In this document: piece after piece, positions 1 to 7,746 of the stretch
Layout of the letters: each line of letters starts with the position of its first letter
Numbering within the stretch: position 1 is the first letter of the stretch
DNA from: Pelobacter sp. UBA6812
GTDB taxonomy: Bacteria > Desulfobacterota > Desulfuromonadia > Desulfuromonadales > Syntrophotaleaceae
DNA: 64,000 nt
NCBI GenBank assembly: GCA_002452265.1
Contig: DKEW01000086.1
Coordinates: 29,633 to 93,632 of the forward strand
Direction: 5' to 3'
Program-made: the position numbers and the translations under genes
Notes under the pieces: model-generated
The model's database searches: none
The model's input: only the letters and a program-made list of their open reading frames with translations
What the model was told of the DNA's origin: nothing

Positions 1-1
1 T

Positions 2-1843
2 TTACCCGCCAGTTATGGCGATTTTAAAGGTGGCGTCGTACATGCCACAACCATTGATCCGAGCCATCAGTTAACAGGCAACCTGTTCTATCGCACCACC
101 TGCGATGCCTGGACAGAATTTCACATAGCATCATCCGAAAAGGATCGATTTGTTAACTCGGAGGATGAAAACCGGCAACCGGAGTTTGAAAAACATCATG
201 CGGGATTCGATATGCATGTGCCGATTTCCTCCCGGTTGCGCCTGCTCGGTTCTTATCGCTTACTGCTTTCGACCATCCCGTTACAGAATCTTGGCGAAAC
301 CCATAACCAGCAACGTCGGCAGGAAACCGTCCTGATGAAACTGGCTTACGAACCTGCCCCTCAGTCAGAATTTAATCTCTCTTGGACATACAGCCCATAC
401 GAAGGAAAATATTTTCAAAAACTGTTTAAAAACAGCGACTTCACTATTCTTGGTGGCGCATATACCCTGAACGCCGACTACCGTAGCACGCTATTCTTTG
501 CTGATTTGCACGTGCAAGCCGGCTACACAAAAAGTGAAAACTCCCGCGAGGGTCCGGCGGTCATGATTCAAACCCAGAATTTGGATGGCAGCTGGGATAG
601 AGAAGGATTCGTCGGCGAACTTGAAAAAACCCAGCAACGTTTTCAATGGAAGACTGACTTGGCCATCCATCAAATCATCACAGGGCCGATCTCCCACGAT
701 ATTAACCTTGGACTCGATTTTCAGCATATTGAAGGTAGTTCCCAACGCAAAAATACCAGCTACCTGTATACCTATTTTTCCAGCGGCGTTGCCAGACGTA
801 ACGTTTACGATAAATATCAGGTCGAGGCCAAACTTCGGCAATACAGCATCTACTCAGAGGATATTCTTCATTACAAACGTCTGGAACTGCGCCCTGGATT
901 GCGTTTATCCTACGATGACTTCATGGGGAACCTGAATCTGGCACCACGTCTTGCCACTGCTTTTGATATCTTCGGTGAAGGCAACACCGTAATTATCGGC
1001 GGAATTAACCGCTATTATGCGAATACCTTACTGACATACAAATTGCGACAGGGTTCACCAGGGAGCTTCATTGAACAATGGTCCGACCTAGACGGATGGA
1101 CGCTATGGAAAAGCAGCACGACGGGCTACAACTATTCATCACTGAGAACTCCCTATGCGGATGAATATGTTATAGGCCTTGAACAGAAACTGCTTGGCGG
1201 CAAAGCTTCGCTCAAATACGTTATGCGTACCGGTAGGGACGAATTTGCCAAGACCTATGGCGAAAAACAGTCTGATGGCATTAGATATTCCAGCTTAAAT
1301 AACAATGGCCGCAGCCGCCATGAAAGTTACCGTTTAACCTGGGAGCGCCAATGGCGCAACCATTACCTGAACATCAACGGCACCTACCAGAAAACCGACT
1401 CCAGCAATGAATCGTATGATGACTTACTTAACGACGACGAGCTTGATGAGGAGGTCTGGTACAACGGTCAAGCCATTCCAAAGGCCGAATTGCCAAGGGA
1501 AGATTTTAATCGTCCGTGGCTCTTCAACGTGCTCTACATTGGGCAACTGCCGTATAGCATGACTTTCAGCAGCCAGCTAAAATACCGTAGCGGCTATCAG
1601 GTATTACAGAAATCAGGGAAGACTCATGCAGATCTGGGTATACCAATCTATGAAAAAACCAAACTCGGTGGCGCAGCAGTCATCAATTGCAAAATCGATT
1701 GGCGTACCCGGACATGGACTAGGCAGGAGCTTATGTTAAGCTTGGAGATCCTCAATTTATTGGATAAAAAATCCTCAACTGGTGAAGAAGATCAATATGA
1801 ACTAGGCCGTCAGTTCTGGCTTGGCGCGAAATACCTCTTTTAA
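2..1843 (+). CDS. TonB-dependent outer membrane receptor, 3' part
   Basis: The reading frame is open from the left edge of the window and runs about 613 residues to a TAA, so the start lies outside. The first residues (LPASYGDFKGG) resemble the end of a TonB plug domain. The rest has the alternating aromatic/polar pattern of a 22-strand beta-barrel, and the last residue is Phe (AKYLF), the usual outer-membrane sorting signal. The family imports siderophores, cobalamin, metals or other large ligands using energy from TonB-ExbB-ExbD. The substrate cannot be told from this fragment. It converges with the LVIVD protein/hybrid kinase unit, with about 150 bases between the two stop codons and no clear hairpin terminator. 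A methionine at position 212 could look like a start, but the frame is continuous and coding upstream of it. Confidence 0.85.
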   Translation, partial: LPASYGDFKGGVVHATTIDPSHQLTGNLFYRTTCDAWTEFHIASSEKDRFVNSEDENRQPEFEKHHAGFDMHVPISSRLRLLGSYRLLLSTIPLQNLGETHNQQRRQETVLMKLAYEPAPQSEFNLSWTYSPYEGKYFQKLFKNSDFTILGGAYTLNADYRSTLFFADLHVQAGYTKSENSREGPAVMIQTQNLDGSWDREGFVGELEKTQQRFQWKTDLAIHQIITGPISHDINLGLDFQHIEGSSQRKNTSYLYTYFSSGVARRNVYDKYQVEAKLRQYSIYSEDILHYKRLELRPGLRLSYDDFMGNLNLAPRLATAFDIFGEGNTVIIGGINRYYANTLLTYKLRQGSPGSFIEQWSDLDGWTLWKSSTTGYNYSSLRTPYADEYVIGLEQKLLGGKASLKYVMRTGRDEFAKTYGEKQSDGIRYSSLNNNGRSRHESYRLTWERQWRNHYLNINGTYQKTDSSNESYDDLLNDDELDEEVWYNGQAIPKAELPREDFNRPWLFNVLYIGQLPYSMTFSSQLKYRSGYQVLQKSGKTHADLGIPIYEKTKLGGAAVINCKIDWRTRTWTRQELMLSLEILNLLDKKSSTGEEDQYELGRQFWLGAKYLF

Positions 1844-1989
1844 TTTCAGCGAATACTCCCTAAAATCCGCTATCCGGAATCACCTGACATAGAAGCAGGC
1901 GAATAATCCCGGGATTTTACCTCACTTCTTTCCTTGAAGAAGCACTTGTCTTCATATCTAAGCCAAGCCTATATTTTTATTGGGAAATA

Positions 1990-3141
1990 TTATTTTGAAA
2001 CGACAACATGTGGCAGTACAAGGTTTTTTTGCCCATCAGACAGCGATAGCGAATAATATCCCGACTTAGCCAGCGGAGGGATATAAACATCCAGGCGTTC
2101 AGGACCATGCTGCTTAACCCTGGGCACTTTAAAAGGTAACGGCATAGCGACAACCCCACCCAAATTTGTCGATGCAAACAGTTCGTCACCAATCACCACC
2201 ATACCTTTGGCTTTAACATTCACCCCTAAAACTCCTATCATCTGCAATCTATCGGGATCCTGACAATCTATCATTTGCATCCCGGTAAGAAGGTTTGCTA
2301 CATACACCTGTTTTCCGGACACCACCAAAGCAATGGCATTGCCCAAAGTACTGATCGAACCGACCAAACGAGGCGATTGGGCTTGAGTTAAATTATAAAC
2401 CTGAATCCCAGCACGGCCATTGGCAACGTACAGCTGCTCCCCGGCAACTGTCAGCGATGTGGAGCAATCAAAAGGCAGAAGATAATCCGGCACCTCAACT
2501 TTACCGACGAGCACCGGTTTTTCCGGATGTTGAATATCTACGATAAATGTACCTTCAGTACCGCAAGCCAGGTAGGCATAGTCGTTTCTAACAGCAATAT
2601 CAAAAAGAGGTTTTGGTGCCGAAAGCGTACTCAATAGTTTCATTCTTCCATGAGGTTCGGCCGCAATGATATGCAGATCCCCCTGAAAGCTTCCCACGTA
2701 GAGTTTTTCCTGACTATAAGCCACCCTTTTCAGAGCACCTTTTGGACGAATCGTATCTGCAATATGTCCCCTGTCCTTGCCTAACACAACAGCGTGTAAA
2801 CCACCCAAACCATCAGCGACAAATACCCGACCGTCTCCAACTTCGACATCAATGGCCTTGCCTGGGGTATCAACGGCATAAGCCAAACTAAGGCTTCCAG
2901 GGGTATTGGTAAGGACTTGCAAACCGGATCGACCGCCCGCCACGAGGATCCGGTCATCGATGGCAGCAAGACCCTGGGCGAGACCAGGAGGATTCAATGC
3001 CTTGAGCTTGGCCAACCGCGTGAGACATTTCATGCCTATAATCTGCAACCCTCTTTTACCATCTGCTACCATCACATACTGATTGAAAGCTGACAAACCC
3101 CAAGCGATCCCGGGAGTGCTGATGATTCCGAGAAGACGCAA
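1990..3141 (-). CDS. LVIVD-repeat protein, C-terminal part (downstream of frameshift)
   Basis: This frame encodes about 383 residues of consecutive LVIVD-type beta-propeller repeats (patterns such as YVADGKRGLQII, VFVADGLGGLHAV, YVANGRAGIQVY), with a short beta-rich C-terminal tail. The first possible codon is TTG at 3141, which falls inside a repeat and has no good ribosome site. It therefore looks like the continuation of the gene at 3072-4148 and not an independent gene. The two frames would join at a run of six T on the plus strand (3143-3148, six A in the mRNA); one extra A, or a -1 slip, gives DGEKNLRLLG and keeps repeat spacing. Such repeats occur in extracytoplasmic proteins thought to be scaffolds or ligand binders; no enzymatic role is visible. 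Confidence 0.75.
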   Translation of the reverse strand: MRLLGIISTPGIAWGLSAFNQYVMVADGKRGLQIIGMKCLTRLAKLKALNPPGLAQGLAAIDDRILVAGGRSGLQVLTNTPGSLSLAYAVDTPGKAIDVEVGDGRVFVADGLGGLHAVVLGKDRGHIADTIRPKGALKRVAYSQEKLYVGSFQGDLHIIAAEPHGRMKLLSTLSAPKPLFDIAVRNDYAYLACGTEGTFIVDIQHPEKPVLVGKVEVPDYLLPFDCSTSLTVAGEQLYVANGRAGIQVYNLTQAQSPRLVGSISTLGNAIALVVSGKQVYVANLLTGMQMIDCQDPDRLQMIGVLGVNVKAKGMVVIGDELFASTNLGGVVAMPLPFKVPRVKQHGPERLDVYIPPLAKSGYYSLSLSDGQKNLVLPHVVVSK

Positions 3142-4148
3142 GTTTTTTCTCCATCAGGCGCAAAAATCTGCACACCTCCCTGATCAGCAGCTACCCACAA
3201 GTTTCCATCAATCCATTTGGCGCTACGCGCACTACCCAAGGTCGCTACACTGGCCACATGTCTCGGGGTGGGGGGGGTTGCTACAGAAATTATCTGAATA
3301 CCGCCTGTACGATCGGCAACATAAGCCTTTTGCCGAAAAACTGTAACACTGTCGGCATCTCCCGGCGTGTCAACGGTCGCAACCAGCCGCGGCACTCCTT
3401 TTCCACCACAATAAACAACCTGCATGCCGGCCTTACCATCGGCAACATATAAATACTCGCCATCCTTCCATAGACCGGAGGCCACACCGCTGGTTTCTAC
3501 CGTGTCGACGATATGAGGTTTTTGGCTTAGATCAATTATATGGACACCCTTATTTCCATCGGCCACATAGGCAACAGTACGCTCGACCAATATATCGCGA
3601 GCCGTACCTGGCGTATCTATAGAGGCAATAATTTGGGGATGTGCAGGATCGTGAATCGAAACAACCTGAATACCGCCATGTTCAGCAGCAATGTAAAGGC
3701 GATCTCCTTGCACAGCTAAGCCCCAAGCGCGGCCGGGAATAGGCAATGATCCGATAATTGCAGGTCGCGCAACATCGGTCAAATCAACAATTTGAAGCCC
3801 ACGTACCATATCTAAAATAAAGCCTAGACCATCTCGAACGAGGACACTTTTTGCAAACCCCCAACTCGGCATATTGCCAACAATACAAAAACGATTACCG
3901 ATATCTAAATTTAAATAAGCCTGGATGTCTTTTGGGAAATATTTACCTTTCAGCGTCAACAAAAACCCATCATTGGCATTGTGGGCATTCGAAGTGACAG
4001 AACGTACGGTAAAATCCTTTTGAACAGGCGGCGATTTAAAAATGCTTAACAACAAAAACGCCACCAATATCAAATAAGACAATGCGCAAAAGCCCACTAC
4101 CAGGGGCAGTCTTTTAGTCTTTAGATACATGACAAACCAATGCGGCAT
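3072..4148 (-). CDS. Membrane-anchored LVIVD-repeat protein, N-terminal part (frameshifted)
   Basis: The product begins with a short basic stretch and one membrane segment (about residues 15-38, LPLVVGFCALSYLILVAFLL). A linker follows, then LVIVD repeats (YIAAEHGGIQVV, YVADGNKGVHII, YVADRTGGIQII) that would lie in the periplasm. After VQIFAPDGEK the frame departs from the repeat pattern and ends in 23 unrelated residues. The repeat resumes in another frame at 3141, so the native product is probably about 717 residues. The start overlaps the end of the upstream hybrid kinase by about 35 bases (possible starts: ATG 4148 or ATG 4130; neither has a strong ribosome site), suggesting coupling. It may be the periplasmic partner of the kinase; that is inferred from gene order only. 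A sequencing error, a real mutation or transcript slippage could each explain the split. Confidence 0.75.
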   Translation of the reverse strand: MPHWFVMYLKTKRLPLVVGFCALSYLILVAFLLLSIFKSPPVQKDFTVRSVTSNAHNANDGFLLTLKGKYFPKDIQAYLNLDIGNRFCIVGNMPSWGFAKSVLVRDGLGFILDMVRGLQIVDLTDVARPAIIGSLPIPGRAWGLAVQGDRLYIAAEHGGIQVVSIHDPAHPQIIASIDTPGTARDILVERTVAYVADGNKGVHIIDLSQKPHIVDTVETSGVASGLWKDGEYLYVADGKAGMQVVYCGGKGVPRLVATVDTPGDADSVTVFRQKAYVADRTGGIQIISVATPPTPRHVASVATLGSARSAKWIDGNLWVAADQGGVQIFAPDGEKTCVFSESSALPGSLGVCQLSISM

Positions 4149-6612
4149 CAAAATTATCAGAACCCATATCGCTGGATTTCGGGGTCGGGCACTTTACCCA
4201 TTTATCAATAAGACGATATAACTGGTTATGTTTAAAAGGCTTGGCCAGATAATCATCCATGCCTACTTGCTGACAAAGATCATTAACTTCGCCCTGAGAA
4301 TGCGCAGTCATTGCTATCACAGGAGTATTGATGCCAGCCTTACGCAACTGGGTAACGGCTTCATATCCATCCATAATTGGCATCTGGCAATCCATAAGAA
4401 TCAAATCAAATGCGTTTGACGAGGCCAGATCTACAGCCTGTTGACCATTTTCAGCAGGAACGACATCGCAATTGCGGCTTTTAAGGCTTATGGCCAGCAT
4501 CCGGCGCGTAGTAGGATTATCTTCCGCTACCAAAATCCTGGTCACAGGGGACAAGTCTCCGCCGGCTGTTTGATCATTTTTTTCGGGACAGATTACGGCA
4601 GGCTGAGAATCGTTTTGCGTACCCATTACCTCAAGAACAACAGATAATAGCCGCGAGGGTCTTACCGGTTTGTCCAATACATGCTTTATCGCGCCGACAT
4701 TTTGCATCCCTGGAAGAGGTCCCAGGGATGCCATCATTACCCAGCGACAGCCCCATAAATACGATTCTTGCTGCTTTTGTTGAAGTAAAACACTTGAAAC
4801 CAAAATGCCATCTTCCACTAAAACAAGCTTATATTTAGCATCGTCTGGAGACTCTAGAGACAGTTTTTCACAAGCATCTTCCGCAGTAGCAACAGTCTCG
4901 ACAAGCAGGTTCATAGCACCGATCTGTTCGGCAAGCATGTCCTGAACACCACTATGGGAAGCGACGATGAGAACTCTTGTCCCTTGCCGGGAGCGCGGTA
5001 ACATTCCGTCAGGCCAACGATTATCCTCATGTTTATTCATGCGGACAGTACAGGTAAAAACAGCCCCTTCGTTGACCGCGCTTTCCAGATGGATATGTCC
5101 CCCCATAAGTTCCAGCAATTGCTTAACGATGGCCAGCCCCAGGCCCGTCCCACCATAATGACGTGTTGTCGAATTATCAGCCTGGGAAAAAGATTCAAAA
5201 ATGACACTTTGAGCGACTGGGTCAATCCCTATGCCGCTATCTTTGACCTCCATGAAAATGAGTGCGCTGGAACAACTCTCGTCCCGGCAACCAATGCGGA
5301 CGACAACTTGCCCTTTAGGCGTAAACTTTATGGCATTACCTACCAGGTTAAAAACAATCTGCCGGATACGCGCCGGATCGCCTATCAAAGAAATGGGCGT
5401 TCCAGGATCAATGCGAAAAATCAACTCCACATCTTTATTCTGAGTACTTTTAGCCAACAGGGTCACAGGTTCCTCGACAACCTCTATCAGGTTAAAAGGA
5501 ATTTTCTCCAACCCCAGATGCCCGGCTTCGATTTTGGAAAAATCCAGAATATCATTAAGCACTTTGAGCAGCGAATCCCCGGAACTGAGTATCATATGTG
5601 CCAGTTCCGTTTGTTCATTACTCAATGGAGTTTTCAGCAAGAGCTCTGCAACGCCAATAACCCCGATCATAGGAGTGCGGATCTCATGGCTCATATTGGC
5701 GACAAAACGCGATTTTGCAAGGCTTGCAGACTCGGCGGCTAGCCGTGCTTGCGCAAGCTGGTCAACAGTCTGATGAAGTTCATCATTGGTTTCAAGTAAC
5801 TCCTGCGTCCGCATTGATACTTGTTCTTCAAGATGGTACCGATACCGCTCCAGTTGTTCGTCACGGCATGAAAGCTGTTCAAGCATGTTATTGAAACCAT
5901 CAAACAGAACACCCACCTCATCGGAGGCAATTTTAGTAACGCGCAAGGAAAAATCATCGTTGTCAGTCACCTGACGCATTTTATCGGCAAGATACAAAAT
6001 AGGAGACGAAATCAAATATTGCAAATGTCCCGCCACGAAATATCCAAATAGGCATGACACGGCCAATACGGCCGCCACACTGATAGCAAAAGACCGTAAC
6101 CATGAGTAAAAGGCGTTGAGATCCGATTGAATATACACCATGCCGATGGTTTTTCCGGCGTGGTGCACCGGAACAATAATTGAAAGGGAATCGGGGCCAA
6201 AAAAGTGATTGCGACGCCCAGTTTCCAACACCTGAGCCAACTGCTGATAAGTAGTGAGATCAACCGTCGCACTCCATTGCCCTGATGCCGCATTTCTTTC
6301 GTCGGGGCGCCGAAATCGCGAGATAACCTGGTTATCCGAATCGAAGAGATAGGCGTTTTGAATATGTGGTTCGGAAAGCAACGACGACATGATCTGCTCG
6401 CCGACCTGCCTACTGTGAAGTGTTATAGCAACGGAGCTATTGGCAGCCAGAATTTCGGCCAGGGAATAGGTGTGACTTACCATCTTACGTCGAAAAGAGG
6501 AAATTTCGACGGTCATGAACGCTCCTGCAGCAAGCACAAGAACCACTGCGCAGGTCAACATGATAATGCCGGTCAGTTTTTTCTTAAGCGTGGCGTGCCG
6601 AAATCCTAACAT
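4114..6612 (-). CDS. Hybrid sensor histidine kinase with degenerate and intact receiver domains
   Basis: 832 residues. Order: membrane segment (about 13-34), a CHASE8-like periplasmic region (about 40-165), second membrane segment (about 173-195), HAMP linker, coiled coil, HisKA with phosphoacceptor motif MSHEIRTPM (about 310), and HATPase with GNAIKFTPKG, DSGIGID and GGTGLGLAIV. Next comes a receiver-like stretch lacking the aspartate pocket (about 545-665), then an intact receiver (about 690-810) with EDN, phosphoacceptor in LILMDCQMP, and K in YLAKPF. The BarA-like architecture predicts membrane signalling with an internal phosphorelay, but no Hpt domain is visible, so transfer would go to another protein or stop at the receiver. 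It is the first gene of a unit with the overlapping LVIVD protein and faces a TonB receptor. The signal is unknown. Confidence 0.9.
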   Translation of the reverse strand: MLGFRHATLKKKLTGIIMLTCAVVLVLAAGAFMTVEISSFRRKMVSHTYSLAEILAANSSVAITLHSRQVGEQIMSSLLSEPHIQNAYLFDSDNQVISRFRRPDERNAASGQWSATVDLTTYQQLAQVLETGRRNHFFGPDSLSIIVPVHHAGKTIGMVYIQSDLNAFYSWLRSFAISVAAVLAVSCLFGYFVAGHLQYLISSPILYLADKMRQVTDNDDFSLRVTKIASDEVGVLFDGFNNMLEQLSCRDEQLERYRYHLEEQVSMRTQELLETNDELHQTVDQLAQARLAAESASLAKSRFVANMSHEIRTPMIGVIGVAELLLKTPLSNEQTELAHMILSSGDSLLKVLNDILDFSKIEAGHLGLEKIPFNLIEVVEEPVTLLAKSTQNKDVELIFRIDPGTPISLIGDPARIRQIVFNLVGNAIKFTPKGQVVVRIGCRDESCSSALIFMEVKDSGIGIDPVAQSVIFESFSQADNSTTRHYGGTGLGLAIVKQLLELMGGHIHLESAVNEGAVFTCTVRMNKHEDNRWPDGMLPRSRQGTRVLIVASHSGVQDMLAEQIGAMNLLVETVATAEDACEKLSLESPDDAKYKLVLVEDGILVSSVLLQQKQQESYLWGCRWVMMASLGPLPGMQNVGAIKHVLDKPVRPSRLLSVVLEVMGTQNDSQPAVICPEKNDQTAGGDLSPVTRILVAEDNPTTRRMLAISLKSRNCDVVPAENGQQAVDLASSNAFDLILMDCQMPIMDGYEAVTQLRKAGINTPVIAMTAHSQGEVNDLCQQVGMDDYLAKPFKHNQLYRLIDKWVKCPTPKSSDMGSDNFDAALVCHVSKD

Positions 6613-6846
6613 CCGCTTACAACCTCTTCAGACCGTAGGAGAAGGAAGGGCCTGACCGGGACTAAAAAGGTTCAAGATTTTAGGGCTTAAATAAAACCAC
6701 CTGAACCTGTCAACAGATCTGATATAGAGCGGGAACTCAAATCCAGCATCCAAAAATCAAGAGATTTTCAGGCGCGTGAAATAGTAACAAATTGCTCATT
6801 TAAAGCAAAGACTATAATCTTCTAAAATGGTTATCCATATATGCCA

Positions 6847-6880
6847 ACGGCCCCGAAAACTGAAATCGTCTCGGGGCCGT
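6847..6880 (-). terminator. Hairpin terminator downstream of the DtxR-FeoA gene
   Basis: A 10-bp GC-rich perfect stem (6847-6856 with 6871-6880) and a 14-base loop lie 28 bases beyond the stop of the regulator gene. No long T run follows on the minus strand, so it may act as a weak or Rho-assisted terminator, or as a 3' end stabiliser. Confidence 0.6.
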
Positions 6881-6907
6881 CGACAATGCTATAACAAAGT
6901 CATGATC

Positions 6908-7564
6908 TCAATCAGCATCTTCGGTACGCACAAAAATTTCTCGCGCCAATTGCTCGTCAACAGCAAACTCAGAATTCCCAACATGAAAAATATAAGAGGG
7001 AAAACGACGATTGAGTCGGATATGATTGCCTGGCAATACACCAAGGGACATAAGCTTTTGCATGGTCCTGGTATCACTGGTGCTCAAATAAGCAATTTCT
7101 CCTGCATCACCTACCTTCATTTCAGTAAGCGGCACAACACCGGTAACGGCTGAACTGCGTGCCGCACGGCAGCAGTCGCCAGGCGGAATCGGCCGACCGT
7201 GGGGGCAGGTCGTGGGATGATTCAATAGTGTGCAGATACGGGTATCGACCCCTTCATTGAGCAGATGCTCAAATTCGCAAGCCTTGGCGTTGGCATTGCT
7301 ACCCTTAAGATCAAGAATGTCCATCATCAATCGCTCTGCCAGACGGTGCCGACGAACAACTTTTTCACCGGCGCTTCGTCCCTCAGAGCGCAGATAAACT
7401 CGCTCGCCTTTAAGCTCAATCAAAGCCTGACGTTCCAACGCCAATAAAGCCGGATCATTAGCATCTATATCCAAAGCCTCAAAAGAAGCTGAATTATCCC
7501 CTTCTTCGACGACTGCTATCCAAACGGCTTCGAGAATATCTTCGGCTCGTTCCGAGTGTTCCAT
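6908..7564 (-). CDS. DtxR/MntR-family metal-dependent regulator with C-terminal FeoA domain
   Basis: 218 residues. The N-terminal half has the DtxR-type winged helix and dimerisation arrangement: EDILEAVWIAVVEEG, then helices and the metal-binding pattern around VRRHRLAERLMMDIL, with CxxxH-type ligands in FEHLL and CPHGRPIPPGDCC. The C-terminal 75 residues (LTEMKVGDAGEIAYL to the end) form an SH3-like FeoA domain. The family represses metal-uptake genes when Fe(II) or Mn(II) is bound. It is the last gene of the feoB operon, and its ATG overlaps the stop of the preceding small gene as TAATG, with GGAG upstream. Likely role: feedback control of ferrous iron uptake. Whether the FeoA part also touches FeoB cannot be told. 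Confidence 0.88.
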   Translation of the reverse strand: MEHSERAEDILEAVWIAVVEEGDNSASFEALDIDANDPALLALERQALIELKGERVYLRSEGRSAGEKVVRRHRLAERLMMDILDLKGSNANAKACEFEHLLNEGVDTRICTLLNHPTTCPHGRPIPPGDCCRAARSSAVTGVVPLTEMKVGDAGEIAYLSTSDTRTMQKLMSLGVLPGNHIRLNRRFPSYIFHVGNSEFAVDEQLAREIFVRTEDAD

Positions 7565-7746
7565 TATTCATTCTCCTTGGACTTGTCGTCCTTTTTCCAT
7601 CGACGCAACAGACCGGGAACCACAGGGTTCTCATACCCACACCAGGGGCAATGGATTTTACGACACCCCCCCAGACATGCTCCGCAAGGTTTTTGCCGCA
7701 ACTCTTGGGACTCTGGAAGAGTCCGGCCACAGAAACCGCATTTCAC
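7564..7746 (-). CDS. Small cysteine-rich (zinc-ribbon-like) protein in the feoB operon
   Basis: About 60 residues with four CxxC/CxxxC-type pairs (CGFCG, CGACLGGC, CPWCG), followed by a basic, charged tail. I choose GTG at 7746, which overlaps the FeoB stop (ATGTGA) and has AGGGTGG at suitable spacing; GTG at 7755 would add three residues but lacks room for a ribosome site. Cysteine spacing suggests binding of zinc or an iron-sulfur centre. Its position between feoB and the FeoA-containing regulator recalls the small third Feo components of other bacteria (FeoC-like, many with cysteines), but I see no clear FeoC winged-helix signature. An accessory role in FeoB function or metal sensing is inferred from context. 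Confidence 0.7.
   Translation of the reverse strand: MKCGFCGRTLPESQELRQKPCGACLGGCRKIHCPWCGYENPVVPGLLRRWKKDDKSKENE

Noticed and set aside
3143..3152. Programmed -1 frameshift site (A AAA AAC) in the LVIVD gene
   Set aside because: The heptamer letters are present in the mRNA, but the zero-frame codons are GAA AAA ACT, so the phase does not fit canonical tandem slippage; no downstream stem-loop was evident. Single-tRNA slip or transcript slippage remains possible.
5029..5742. Plus-strand open frame within the hybrid kinase
   Set aside because: Antisense to the HATPase/HisKA region; composition not protein-like.
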